This document shows, piece by piece, positions 23,535 to 30,799 of a DNA stretch of 33,573 nt. This stretch comes from Smithella sp. GTDB lineage: Bacteria > Desulfobacterota > Syntrophia > Syntrophales > Smithellaceae. Numbering within the stretch: the first letter of the stretch is position 1; every line of letters begins with the position of its first letter. The position numbers and the translations under genes are program-made. The stretch covers positions 96,991-130,563 of the forward strand of contig JAGOMJ010000002.1 of NCBI GenBank assembly GCA_017993615.1, read 5' to 3'. A model generated the notes under the pieces. That model searched no databases. It saw only the letters and a program-made list of their open reading frames with translations, and was not told where the DNA came from.

Positions 23535-24065
23535 TTGGCACGCATACCTGATTTTCAACCGGGTCCGGCTGATACGGAAAAGAAATTTCTTCAGGGCAAG
23601 CCCCCTTTTGATTTGAATATTTTCAAGATCATCACGCACGCCCCCGTCGGGATTGCCAGGGAGTTTATCGGACTTCCGGCATCTGTGCTCATGGCGGGGA
23701 AACTCGATCCGGTTCTGAGAGAAATGGCCATCACCCGCGCCGGCATTCTGTGCAATTCCGCGTATGAGGTGCATCAGCATCGCAAACTCAGCAAACTGGT
23801 GGGCTTGCCCGAAGAAAAAATTAAAGCTCTGGATACCGGTTCAGCATCCCCGGTCTTTTCCGGCATCGAAAAGCTCGTTTTGCGCTTCACCGAAGAAACC
23901 GTCCTGCAGCGAGAGGTCAGCGATGCAACGTTCGCCGAAATCTCGAGACATTTTTCTGAGGATTTACTGGTAGAACTTTCTATCGCGGTATGCTGCTACA
24001 TGGCGGTCAGCATTTTCCTCAATACGTTTGAAGTAAATCTTGAAGAAAATGATGTACCCTTTTAA
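23535..24065 (+). CDS. Carboxymuconolactone decarboxylase (AhpD-like) family protein
   Basis: A 176-residue protein starting at TTG (23535), which is preceded by AAAGGAG 8 bases upstream and lies 12 bases after the alpha-subunit stop, so it belongs to that operon. The core REMAITRAGILCNSAYEVHQ followed by HRKLSKLVGLPEEKI is the CMD/AhpD helical pattern, with a cysteine and a YEVxxH motif. It carries only one cysteine in the motif rather than the CxxC pair of peroxidase-linked AhpD, so a redox role is unlikely and a decarboxylase-like or acyl-binding role is possible. The operon context suggests a step in the pathway feeding the acyl-CoA synthetase. Confidence 0.82.
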   Translation: MARIPDFQPGPADTEKKFLQGKPPFDLNIFKIITHAPVGIAREFIGLPASVLMAGKLDPVLREMAITRAGILCNSAYEVHQHRKLSKLVGLPEEKIKALDTGSASPVFSGIEKLVLRFTEETVLQREVSDATFAEISRHFSEDLLVELSIAVCCYMAVSIFLNTFEVNLEENDVPF

Positions 24066-24538
24066 CCTTAATAATTGTTTTCTTTCCATCAGTTTCATTC
24101 ATCTTGACAGCAATTGGAATCCTCATCCGGTTTTCCTTTTATTACGAATTTAAAAAACGAAAATAATTTGAAAATATGCAAATTTCCCCGCTATAAAAAA
24201 CGGAATATGTTTATCGTAAAACGATTTTTCCGTAAAAACGATTACAGCCCAAATGGTAAAAATGTAAGCAATTGATATTATTAAGTATTATTATTGCATA
24301 AACCTTGTGCATATTGGTGGAAATTCGTAATAATTGAACACTTATGGCGCCAGTTAACAGGGTTATCAACAGGTCTTTCCACAATATTGTGGAAAGACCT
24401 TCATCACGGAATAAAAGGTTAAAAATTAAAAATATTTTTGTCTATTTAGATTTTGTTGGACAATAAATTCGATGAACAGATAAAAAAATTATGCAGCACA
24501 CAACCATTGTACCGGACGTTCTGAAACATTTTCTCCGG
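24066..24538. other. AT-rich intergenic region with palindrome and repeat elements (473 bases)
   Basis: No gene is visible between the rightward CMD-family gene and the leftward TPR gene. Bases 24140-24300 are strongly AT-rich. Four T-A(4-6)-CG(A/G) repeats lie at 24151, 24194, 24217 and 24233. DnaA-box-like 9-mers, each with one mismatch to TTWTNCACA, occur at 24306-24314 (minus), 24363-24371, 24375-24383 and 24388-24396 (minus). The last two are the mirrored halves of the palindrome at 24371-24400. This combination can be read as a replication-origin-like region, although no dnaA, dnaN, gidA or parAB gene is nearby, or as a transcription-termination region between convergent genes. Confidence 0.45.
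24371..24400. repeat. 30-bp perfect palindrome
   Basis: AGGTCTTTCCACAAT followed directly by its reverse complement (24386-24400) makes 15-bp arms without spacer. As RNA it would form a stem of about 13 bp with an AUAU loop. No U-run follows on either strand, which argues against a simple intrinsic terminator. It could be a recombination or regulator binding site, or a cruciform-forming origin element. Confidence 0.7.
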
Positions 24539-25510
24539 TCACGAACAGTATCCCTTGCCTTTTACCTTCTCCAACAGGTCGCATTTTCCTAATTCACATG
24601 CTTTTTGCGCATCATTGCAACCATCTTCTTTATTCATATGATCAAAATAAACGTTGGCTCTGTTGTAATAGGCATCCACGTAATCCGGCTTTATTTTAAC
24701 AGCTTCGCTGAAGTCCTCAACAGCTTTCTGATATTGACCTAAAGCAAGATAAGCGGCGCCTCTGTTGTTGTGGATGATGGCACTATCCGGTTTCAGGCGG
24801 ATGGCTTCATTATAATCTGCAATGGCTTCCTGATGTTTCCCGAGTTTACTCAAAGCCAATCCCCTGTTGTTATAACCGTAAATCGATTGCGGTTGCAGTT
24901 TGATGGATTCATTATAATCTTGAACAGCTTCCGGATACTGGCCGATTTCAATGTAGGCGTTTCCCCGATTGTTGTAGGCATCGGCATAATCCGGTTTTAA
25001 TTTAATGGCTTCGCTCAGATATTCAATGGCCTTCCGGGGATCGGTGCATTTTCCGCTGATACACAGTTCAAATGCTTTGCGAAATAATCCATTCGCCTCA
25101 TCACGGGCGGGTGCAGCAGCTATCATTCGGTTATCGGAAGCTGCCGGCTGATTTACAGGCGCATAAACGGCTTGCTGTTCGACCGCCTGTGTGTTGCTCA
25201 CTTCAACTTTCTTTTCACTACATTTTTGTACGATTGCAAGCAGAATACCGACAATCAGGATGATCACGACTATGAAAGGATATTTATTTCTGTTCCATGT
25301 TTTTCCGAAACCGGTTTGACGTTCGATTGGAGCTTTGCCTTGTCTCTTCTTCCGCGAATCTTTGACAATCTTAGGCTGTTTCGCCTGCTGATCCGGTTGC
25401 GGCGGTTGAGATGCCGACGCTGGCGTCAGGGGTTCCAGCACAACATTGCAATAACGGCATTTTTGAGTTTTATCCTTAAAGCGCGTCTGGCAAACAGGAC
25501 ATATCTTCAT
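24539..25510 (-). CDS. Zinc-ribbon, transmembrane, TPR-repeat protein
   Basis: A 323-residue protein with GGAG 8 bases before its ATG. The first 21 residues hold a zinc ribbon (C4, C7, C18, C21). A proline- and lysine-rich linker leads to a membrane helix (about 78-96). After a short Ala-rich segment, four or five tetratricopeptide repeats occupy about 140-300 (pattern ADAYNNRGNAYIEIGQYPEA repeated with KLQPQS, RLKPDS and KIKPDY ends). It ends with a cysteine-rich tail (GCNDAQKACELGKCDLLEKVKG). TPR units mediate protein-protein contacts and are probably extracytoplasmic here. The function is unknown. It is transcribed alone, converging with the acyl-CoA synthetase operon. Confidence 0.8.
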   Translation of the reverse strand: MKICPVCQTRFKDKTQKCRYCNVVLEPLTPASASQPPQPDQQAKQPKIVKDSRKKRQGKAPIERQTGFGKTWNRNKYPFIVVIILIVGILLAIVQKCSEKKVEVSNTQAVEQQAVYAPVNQPAASDNRMIAAAPARDEANGLFRKAFELCISGKCTDPRKAIEYLSEAIKLKPDYADAYNNRGNAYIEIGQYPEAVQDYNESIKLQPQSIYGYNNRGLALSKLGKHQEAIADYNEAIRLKPDSAIIHNNRGAAYLALGQYQKAVEDFSEAVKIKPDYVDAYYNRANVYFDHMNKEDGCNDAQKACELGKCDLLEKVKGKGYCS

Positions 25511-25839
25511 AATGATGTCTCCAAAAGGTATCTTCTAACCGTCATCCGAATATTTCTTCTCCCGTTTTGGCATGGCTGGATTCTTCACGTTTTAATCTCG
25601 TGATGCTATCGTTATAAATTTTCGGGGGAAACTCTTGTTGCCACAAAATGACATCCGGCAAAACCCCAAACATTGCAGAATTAAACCGTTTCCCGAATAA
25701 CAGGAAATCGTTGAATTCGGATTTAAATGGTATTTGGCTATTATCATTTTATGTGGCCTATGAAAAGACAAAAACAAATATTTTTTTAATATTCTTAAAA
25801 TAAATAAAAAAAGAGTAGGAATAAGTACAGGTATTGTAC
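25511..25839. other. Intergenic region upstream of the TPR gene (329 bases)
   Basis: No supported gene. An open frame at 25592-25777 has no family likeness. Its right end (25805-25844) holds the terminator-like hairpin of the DUF1893 pair. The rest presumably carries the TPR-gene promoter: a TATAAC at minus strand near 25612-25617 is a possible -10, without a good -35. Confidence 0.4.
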
Positions 25840-25844
25840 TTATT
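25805..25844 (-). terminator. Intrinsic-terminator-like hairpin after the DUF1893 gene
   Basis: On the minus strand AATAAGTACA (25844-25835) and TGTACTTATT (25829-25820) form a 10-bp stem around a 5-base loop that overlaps the DUF1893 stop codon. A seven-T run (25812 to 25806) comes about 7 bases later. The stem is AU-rich and the U-tract somewhat distant, so the call is moderate. Confidence 0.5.
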
Positions 25845-26244
25845 TTCGCTGATTATCGAGCATCGTTTTGATTTGCCGCATGAAATCTGCGGGATCTTTT
25901 GTTTTCAAGGCGATGACTTCACCGGGGCAGACCGCTGTTTCATCCTGCGTCAGAATATTGGCCGTGATGCCCGCAGCATTCATGAGGATTCCATGATCTT
26001 TTAGAAATTTGTCCGCCGGAGCGGAAGCAACTGTTGTGTTCACTTTCGCGATAATGCCCGAATAAACGACCAGTTTGGCCGCGGCCAGTCCGATGATTTT
26101 GTCGTGCAGGATCAATCCGGATTTTGCCCGGAACTTTTCAAGCGCCTCGAAAAGCGGACGCACCCCCTTGCCGTTTGATGCATGGATTAACGCGCCCCCC
26201 TCGAATAAGGCCAGAGAATATTTTGAGAAATCCGGGATCAGCAT
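25840..26244 (-). CDS. DUF1893 family protein
   Basis: The ATG at 26244 overlaps the end of the upstream membrane gene by 7 bases (ATGCTGA), indicating translational coupling, and fits the family start. A longer frame to 26292 would lie wholly inside the upstream gene. The 134-residue protein matches DUF1893, a deaminase-like fold: SLALFEGGALIHASNGKGVR at the start, then DKIIGLAAAKLVVYSG, and a late ETAVCPGE motif with a single conserved cysteine. The histidine-glutamate catalytic set of true cytidine deaminases is not seen, so enzymatic activity is uncertain. Pairing with an ECF-S-like membrane protein suggests a small-molecule (vitamin or nucleoside-like) context. That is an inference. Confidence 0.82.
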   Translation of the reverse strand: MLIPDFSKYSLALFEGGALIHASNGKGVRPLFEALEKFRAKSGLILHDKIIGLAAAKLVVYSGIIAKVNTTVASAPADKFLKDHGILMNAAGITANILTQDETAVCPGEVIALKTKDPADFMRQIKTMLDNQRK

Positions 26245-26732
26245 AACAGTTTTCGCAATGGTTTGTTGATGGCGCTGATCAGAACGGCCCATAAAATGTC
26301 TGCCAGAAATAAAACAACAACCAGTTTTAGAATAAATGCTTCTGAAAGATGCATCAAATAATAATCCGAAACAACCAGCCAGGGAAGCTGACAGATGAAA
26401 GCCAAAATAACTGAAAGAATCAGATTATCCGTCTTTTGGTAAAACAGTCCCGTAAAAAAACCCAGGGCCGCGTTCCCGATGATCAGGTAAGGATTGCCCA
26501 GCAGAAAAGCGGAATACAGGGAACCTGCAACGCCGGCGGCCAGTCCGCCCGTCGCACCGAATATCAGAGCCGCCAGAATAATCGCGGCCGGGAAAAAATG
26601 GACCTTCCACTGCTGCGCAAATTCCAGATTAATGAGACTCAACACGAAAGGGAAGACAATCAGCAGAAAAAAAACCTCCGCCATGCGTCTGTATAGCGTT
26701 GTGCCGCTTGCTGTCGTTGATGAATGCATCAT
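26238..26732 (-). CDS. ECF-transporter S-component-like membrane protein
   Basis: The ATG at 26732 follows GAGAGG by 8 bases. A GTG at 26741 would sit inside that site. The 164-residue protein has five or six hydrophobic segments, including AAIILAALIFGATGGLAAGV and a glycine-rich GNPYLIIGNAALGFFTGLFY turn, like the substrate-binding S components of energy-coupling-factor importers. It lacks any ATPase or T-component gene beside it, so it may use a shared module elsewhere. The substrate cannot be told. It is translationally coupled to the DUF1893 gene and diverges from the DUF362 gene, with 143 bases between starts. Confidence 0.7.
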   Translation of the reverse strand: MMHSSTTASGTTLYRRMAEVFFLLIVFPFVLSLINLEFAQQWKVHFFPAAIILAALIFGATGGLAAGVAGSLYSAFLLGNPYLIIGNAALGFFTGLFYQKTDNLILSVILAFICQLPWLVVSDYYLMHLSEAFILKLVVVLFLADILWAVLISAINKPLRKLLC

Positions 26733-26875
26733 ATCGGGCACCTCTCGTTTGTTATTTTTGAGGTTTAGCTTACACTATTATCGATTCTTTGAACAGACTC
26801 GAAGATGATTTTTTGATGCAATAAAAAACAAAAAGATTTAAAATATGTTATCCAAATAAGGAACGGAGACGGACC

Positions 26876-27919
26876 ATGAAAGATTTATTCTTTGAACCGG
26901 TTAAAGGCGGGAAAAAACCTTACCTTGAATCGCTGAGAAAGCTTCTTCAACACCTCCGGCCTCCCTTCTCCGCCGGCGACACCGTCGGCATTAAATTGCA
27001 CTGGGGAGAAAAAGGCAATAAAGGTTTCCTGCCGCCTGATTATGCAAGGGAAATTGCTACCTGGCTAATTGCCCACGGAACTAAACCGTTTGTTTTTGAT
27101 ACAACGGTTCTCTATTCCGGCGGACGCCGTACGGCCGAAGACTCGCTCATAACGGCCGCCTCCCACGGCTACACGCATGACTTTCTGGGTTGTCCGGTGA
27201 TTATCGCCGACGGCATGGACAGCCGCAATCTTGTGGATATTCCCGCCGGGTTCAATCATTTCAGGACCGTGCAGGTGGCCAATGTTTTTGAGAACGCGCA
27301 GGGGTTTGTCATCTTCTCCCATTTCAAAGGACACATGGTTTCGCTTTTCGGAGGCGCCATTAAAAATATGTCTATGGGTTTCGCGTCCCGCGCGCAGAAG
27401 CAACGCATGCATTCCGATTATCATCCCGTCCTGAATAAGAAAAAATGTACACGCTGCGGAGTTTGCGCGGAAATCTGTCCGACCGGAGCGGCAACTATCG
27501 CAACATCCGACTATCCCACATATGATTTAAAAAAATGCATCGGCTGCGCCCAGTGTATTGCGATGTGTCCGGAAATGGCACTGCAGATTTTCTGGAATTC
27601 GGACATGACGGTTTTTCAGGAAAAGCTTGTGGAAACGGCGGCGGCCGTGTGGAAAATAATCAAGGACAAGACCATCGTCATCAATTCACTGCTGAATATT
27701 ACCGTGGAATGCGACTGTCTCCCCGGTAAGAATCCGGTGATTCATGAGGATATGGGATTTATCGGCGGTTATCATCCCGTGCCCGTGGATGCGGAATCGC
27801 TCAAAATGACCGGCGCAGATATTTTCGAAAAAGTCCATCCCGGCATTCCCTGGCAACGGCAATTCACCTATGCCCGGGAAATCGGTTTTTCTCCTGCCCG
27901 GAACATCACCGGATTTTAA
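26876..27919 (+). CDS. DUF362 protein with 2[4Fe-4S] ferredoxin domain
   Basis: A 347-residue protein with GGAG about 8 bases before the ATG. The first 190 residues are a DUF362 domain (VGIKLHWGEKGNKGFLPP, FVFDTTVLYSGGRRTAEDSL, FVIFSHFKGHMVSLFGGAIKN). A ferredoxin insert follows with two cluster motifs, CTRCGVCAEICP beginning at C191 and CIGCAQCIAMCP beginning at C221. After it the DUF362 fold resumes (NSLLNITVECDCLPG and EDMGFIGGYHPVPVD). It is a probable cytoplasmic iron-sulphur protein of unknown substrate, widespread in anaerobes. It converges with the deoxyhypusine-synthase-like gene, their stops being 27 bases apart. Confidence 0.88.
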   Translation: MKDLFFEPVKGGKKPYLESLRKLLQHLRPPFSAGDTVGIKLHWGEKGNKGFLPPDYAREIATWLIAHGTKPFVFDTTVLYSGGRRTAEDSLITAASHGYTHDFLGCPVIIADGMDSRNLVDIPAGFNHFRTVQVANVFENAQGFVIFSHFKGHMVSLFGGAIKNMSMGFASRAQKQRMHSDYHPVLNKKKCTRCGVCAEICPTGAATIATSDYPTYDLKKCIGCAQCIAMCPEMALQIFWNSDMTVFQEKLVETAAAVWKIIKDKTIVINSLLNITVECDCLPGKNPVIHEDMGFIGGYHPVPVDAESLKMTGADIFEKVHPGIPWQRQFTYAREIGFSPARNITGF

Positions 27920-27946
27920 ATTTGAAAACCGCCGGGCGAATCCCGC

Positions 27947-28939
27947 TTATTCCGCAAGAACGTAAGCGAAAATCAGAGGGGCAACAATTGTGGCATCGCT
28001 TTCAATGATGAATTTTTTTGAATCGGGGCGGATCTTTCCCCAGGTGATTTTTTCATTAGGAACGGCGCCGCTATACGAGCCGTATGATGTCGTGCTGTCC
28101 GAAATCTGACAGAAATAGGACCATAACCGGCAGTCCATTTTCATGTCCTGCTGAATCAGGGGAACAACACAAATGGAAAAATCTCCGGCAATACCTCCCC
28201 CGATCTGGAAAAAGCCCGTTTCGCTGTGCCGGGATGCATCTAAATACCAGTCAATCAAGGCATCCATTGTTTCCAGACCGGATTTCACAATCGAATAATG
28301 CTTAAGTTGTTTCCTGCGGACACTGGAAACAAAATAATTGCCCAGAGAGGAGTCCTCCCATCCGGGAACAAAAATCGGAATGTTTTTTTCACAGGCGGCA
28401 ACCAGCCATGAATCTTTTTCATCGATTTCATACTGATCTTTCAGCACGCTGCTGCTGATGATCTGCATGATGAATTCATAGGGGAAGTACCGTTTATTCT
28501 CATCCTCAGCTTTTTTCCAGAAACTGAAAAGCTTGCCTTCGACCTTCCGCATGGCTTCTTCTTCGGGGATGCAGGTGTCCGTCACCCGGTTCAGCTTGTT
28601 TCTCAGCAGTTCCGCTTCATCCTCGGGTTTCAAATCCCTGTAATTTGGAACACGCTTGTAATGCTTGTGGGCGACCAGATTGAAAAGATCCTCTTCCAGA
28701 TTTGCGCCTGTGCAGCATACGGCATGAATTTTACCGCTGCGAATCATTGCCGCGAGAGTGATACCAAGTTCCGCGGTGCTCATGGCCCCGGCCAGTGCCA
28801 TCAGCATTTTCCCGCCGTTATGAATATGATTCGCGTAGGCCTCCGCTGCATCCACGACGACAGCGGAATTGAAGTGTCGATAATTGTGTTTTATGAATTC
28901 CTTGACGGATTGAAATTTGGAAGTGTCGTGATCATACAT
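27947..28939 (-). CDS. Deoxyhypusine-synthase-like protein
   Basis: A 330-residue protein after a G-rich site (GGGGGGTATTAA). It has the DHS fold signatures: an N-terminal segment with MLMALAGAMSTAELGITLAA, the NAD-binding middle CCTGANLEEDLFNLVAHKHY, a substrate region with FVPGWEDSSLGNYF, and near the C-terminus WGKIRPDSKKFIIESDATIV with the lysine K302 equivalent to the human active-site lysine. Eukaryotic and archaeal DHS transfers the aminobutyl group of spermidine to eIF5A, which bacteria lack. Bacterial relatives act on polyamines (homospermidine synthesis) or have unknown acceptors. Residues such as the conserved lysine are intact, so an NAD-dependent spermidine-cleaving reaction is likely. 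Confidence 0.85.
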   Translation of the reverse strand: MYDHDTSKFQSVKEFIKHNYRHFNSAVVVDAAEAYANHIHNGGKMLMALAGAMSTAELGITLAAMIRSGKIHAVCCTGANLEEDLFNLVAHKHYKRVPNYRDLKPEDEAELLRNKLNRVTDTCIPEEEAMRKVEGKLFSFWKKAEDENKRYFPYEFIMQIISSSVLKDQYEIDEKDSWLVAACEKNIPIFVPGWEDSSLGNYFVSSVRRKQLKHYSIVKSGLETMDALIDWYLDASRHSETGFFQIGGGIAGDFSICVVPLIQQDMKMDCRLWSYFCQISDSTTSYGSYSGAVPNEKITWGKIRPDSKKFIIESDATIVAPLIFAYVLAE

Positions 28940-28976
28940 TTAATACCCCCCAAACCAGCACTTTCATTGGCACCTT

Positions 28977-29006
28977 ACAATAAATGCAAAATGTTCTCAA
29001 TGACAA
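28977..29006 (-). promoter_or_regulatory. Candidate promoter of the deoxyhypusine-synthase-like gene
   Basis: TTGTCA (29006 to 29001), 18 bases and TATTGT (28982 to 28977) on the minus strand form a moderate sigma-70 match. The transcript would start near 28970, about 31 bases before the ATG. Confidence 0.4.
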
Positions 29007-29121
29007 AATGAAAATATAAGTATTTTTAACGTATTATGAGCATCGTGTCTACATTCTTTATCAAACGGAAGCCGTTTCAACAAAGCCGGACACGGGGGAA
29101 GGCGGCAAATTCAACGAATCC

Positions 29122-30189
29122 CTATCGGGAGTGTTTAAAAAGAAGATGATGAGATTGCAGAACCGGCTTTATTTTTGCGGCCAGTTTTTCGGCTATTTGA
29201 ATCGTCCCGAAGTCTCCCAGATGCACCATGTCCGGGCAAAGACCGCCCGCAACATCCGGCATCAGGTCCTGACCTTCTATCAGATAGAGATTATCCAGCG
29301 CAGAATTTTCCACGGCTTTCCGAAGCAATTTGCGGTACAGGTCGGGCTTTTTGCTTTCGATATAATCTCCCAGATACGGCTTGAGCGTGATGCAAAAAAC
29401 CGGACGGCTTTTGTTGCTGCCGGCGATCCTGTTGATCATGTAACTGACTCGCCTCGAAAATTCTTCCGGCGAAAATGTGTCGACCATGTTCAGGGAAAGA
29501 TCAAGCGTCGCAAAGCTCCAGTCCTTTCTTCCGGCGATATAGTCGGCCATTTCCGGTTCGCAATATGCCGAGCAGGAAGAACCCAGATTGATAACGTCCA
29601 CGCCGAGACGGCAGCCGACCAGATTCGGATAGCTCAAATGCGATTCCGAAGCATAAGCTCCCTGGGTAAGCGACGTTCCATAGGCCAGATAGCTCAGGCC
29701 GGGCAATTCCTCAGCGTGGGGAGGTCTTATTTTTCCTTCCGTTTCAATGCCATGAAACCGGATGGGAGCGCCCATGGTCGTTCCCCAAAACCTGATTCTA
29801 CAGACATGGGGAGAAAACGGCGCATCGGTCGCAATTTTCTCCGCCAGTTCGATGAATTTCGGCGGCCGGATGATTTCCAGCAGGGTTTTGATTCTCTTAA
29901 TCACAAAACGCTGCCTCGTTTGAAAGGTTCCGAAAAAAACCCGGGCATCGGTAATAATTCCGTCGCCGAGATGCTTTGTGATTTTATCCACGGACAGGGT
30001 GATTTTCACAGGATACGTTTCACTGACAAAACGGATTTCCGAACCGGAAGGACAGATCATCATCATTTGTCCGGCTTTGCTGAGACGTGCGGAAACGTGT
30101 TCGGGAATACGTCCTAACAGAAGCCCTTCAATATCTTTGTGTTTGTATAGCCCGTCTACGTTATGAAGAGCCACATTTTCAAAAATCAT
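29122..30189 (-). CDS. SGNH/GDSL-family hydrolase
   Basis: A 355-residue protein with GGGAG 6 bases before the ATG. The first 165 residues are a beta-rich domain without a recognised name (MIFENVALHNVDGLYKHKD...RFWGTTMGAPIRFHG). The SGNH domain begins with LSYLAYGTSLTQGAYAS, where S173 takes the nucleophile position of block I. Block II is NLGSSCSAYCEP (with the glycine), block III appears as LSLNMVD with the asparagine, and block V is DMVHLGD, giving the Asp-His pair. It is probably a cytoplasmic or peripheral esterase or deacylase, since no signal peptide is evident. The domain order (N-terminal beta domain, then SGNH) resembles carbohydrate esterases. The substrate is unknown. Confidence 0.82.
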   Translation of the reverse strand: MIFENVALHNVDGLYKHKDIEGLLLGRIPEHVSARLSKAGQMMMICPSGSEIRFVSETYPVKITLSVDKITKHLGDGIITDARVFFGTFQTRQRFVIKRIKTLLEIIRPPKFIELAEKIATDAPFSPHVCRIRFWGTTMGAPIRFHGIETEGKIRPPHAEELPGLSYLAYGTSLTQGAYASESHLSYPNLVGCRLGVDVINLGSSCSAYCEPEMADYIAGRKDWSFATLDLSLNMVDTFSPEEFSRRVSYMINRIAGSNKSRPVFCITLKPYLGDYIESKKPDLYRKLLRKAVENSALDNLYLIEGQDLMPDVAGGLCPDMVHLGDFGTIQIAEKLAAKIKPVLQSHHLLFKHSR

Positions 30190-30222
30190 CCGTTCTCCCG
30201 TTTTCAGGATTGACTTAATTCT

Positions 30223-30540
30223 TTATTTGTTTTCCTGGCGTCTGAATTTGAATTCAACGCCGGCCGGTGTTTTCATAACCAGACACCGATTCTCGTTAAT
30301 CTGGAGCATCGTATCTCCGATTCCCATTTGACATTTCAACAGGTCCCCCTCTTTGATACAGGGGAAAGATCCTAAAGCGGTATCGACTTTATAAGCACTG
30401 CCGCTTTTGGTTATGGTCAGCATTTCCTTTTCTATCACGTCGTTGAACCATTTACCCGAAAACGGGTCGCTCATTCCGCACGATAAAAGGAAGAGGGCTA
30501 TGAGCATCACCGCCACAACGGCAGATTTTCTGATAATCAC
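30223..30540 (-). CDS. Small lipoprotein, unknown function
   Basis: The GTG at 30540 lies 5 bases after a perfect AGGAGG. An in-frame TTG six codons upstream would absorb that site and is rejected. The 105-residue product has a lipoprotein signal peptide: a positive start, a hydrophobic core VVAVMLIALF and the lipobox LLSC with C21. The mature part starts GMSDPFSGKWFNDV and holds a small beta-rich domain with two further cysteines (SFPCIKEGDLLKC). Modified and anchored by the lipoprotein pathway, it would sit at the inner or outer membrane facing the periplasm. A good promoter lies at 30598-30625. I recognise no family. Confidence 0.75.
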   Translation of the reverse strand: MIIRKSAVVAVMLIALFLLSCGMSDPFSGKWFNDVIEKEMLTITKSGSAYKVDTALGSFPCIKEGDLLKCQMGIGDTMLQINENRCLVMKTPAGVEFKFRRQENK

Positions 30541-30597
30541 ATGGACCTCCTTTTTCAAATATACTGATTGCGATGCCCGTTGTCGCAGAGCGTTTAG

Positions 30598-30625
30598 CTG
30601 ATATCACATGCAAGTTTTTTGTCAA
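30598..30625 (-). promoter_or_regulatory. Promoter of the lipoprotein gene
   Basis: On the minus strand TTGACA (30625 to 30620), 16 bases and TGATATCAG with TATCAG at 30603-30598 (an extended -10) form a good sigma-70 promoter. The transcript would start near 30591, leaving about 50 bases of leader. Confidence 0.5.
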
Positions 30626-30799
30626 CACAGCGATCGCGTTATTTAACCTGTAACGTTTGCAGCGGCATTTCTGTATGCGGCGCAATATCATTATTACCGT
30701 TGCGCGAAACACCGGATATTTCCTGCAATGCAACGACCGATTTCATCGCCTTTGGTTGCATCCATGGCGCGTACAATGAAATATATGCGCATACCTTCC

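Noticed and set aside
27920-27946. Possible terminator between the convergent DUF362 and deoxyhypusine-synthase-like genes
   Set aside because: Only a 4-bp CGGG/CCCG stem is available and no T-run follows on either strand.
29131-30117. 328-residue open frame antisense to the SGNH hydrolase
   Set aside because: Long only because of the codon bias of the real gene. It is rich in R, Q, H and F without any domain.
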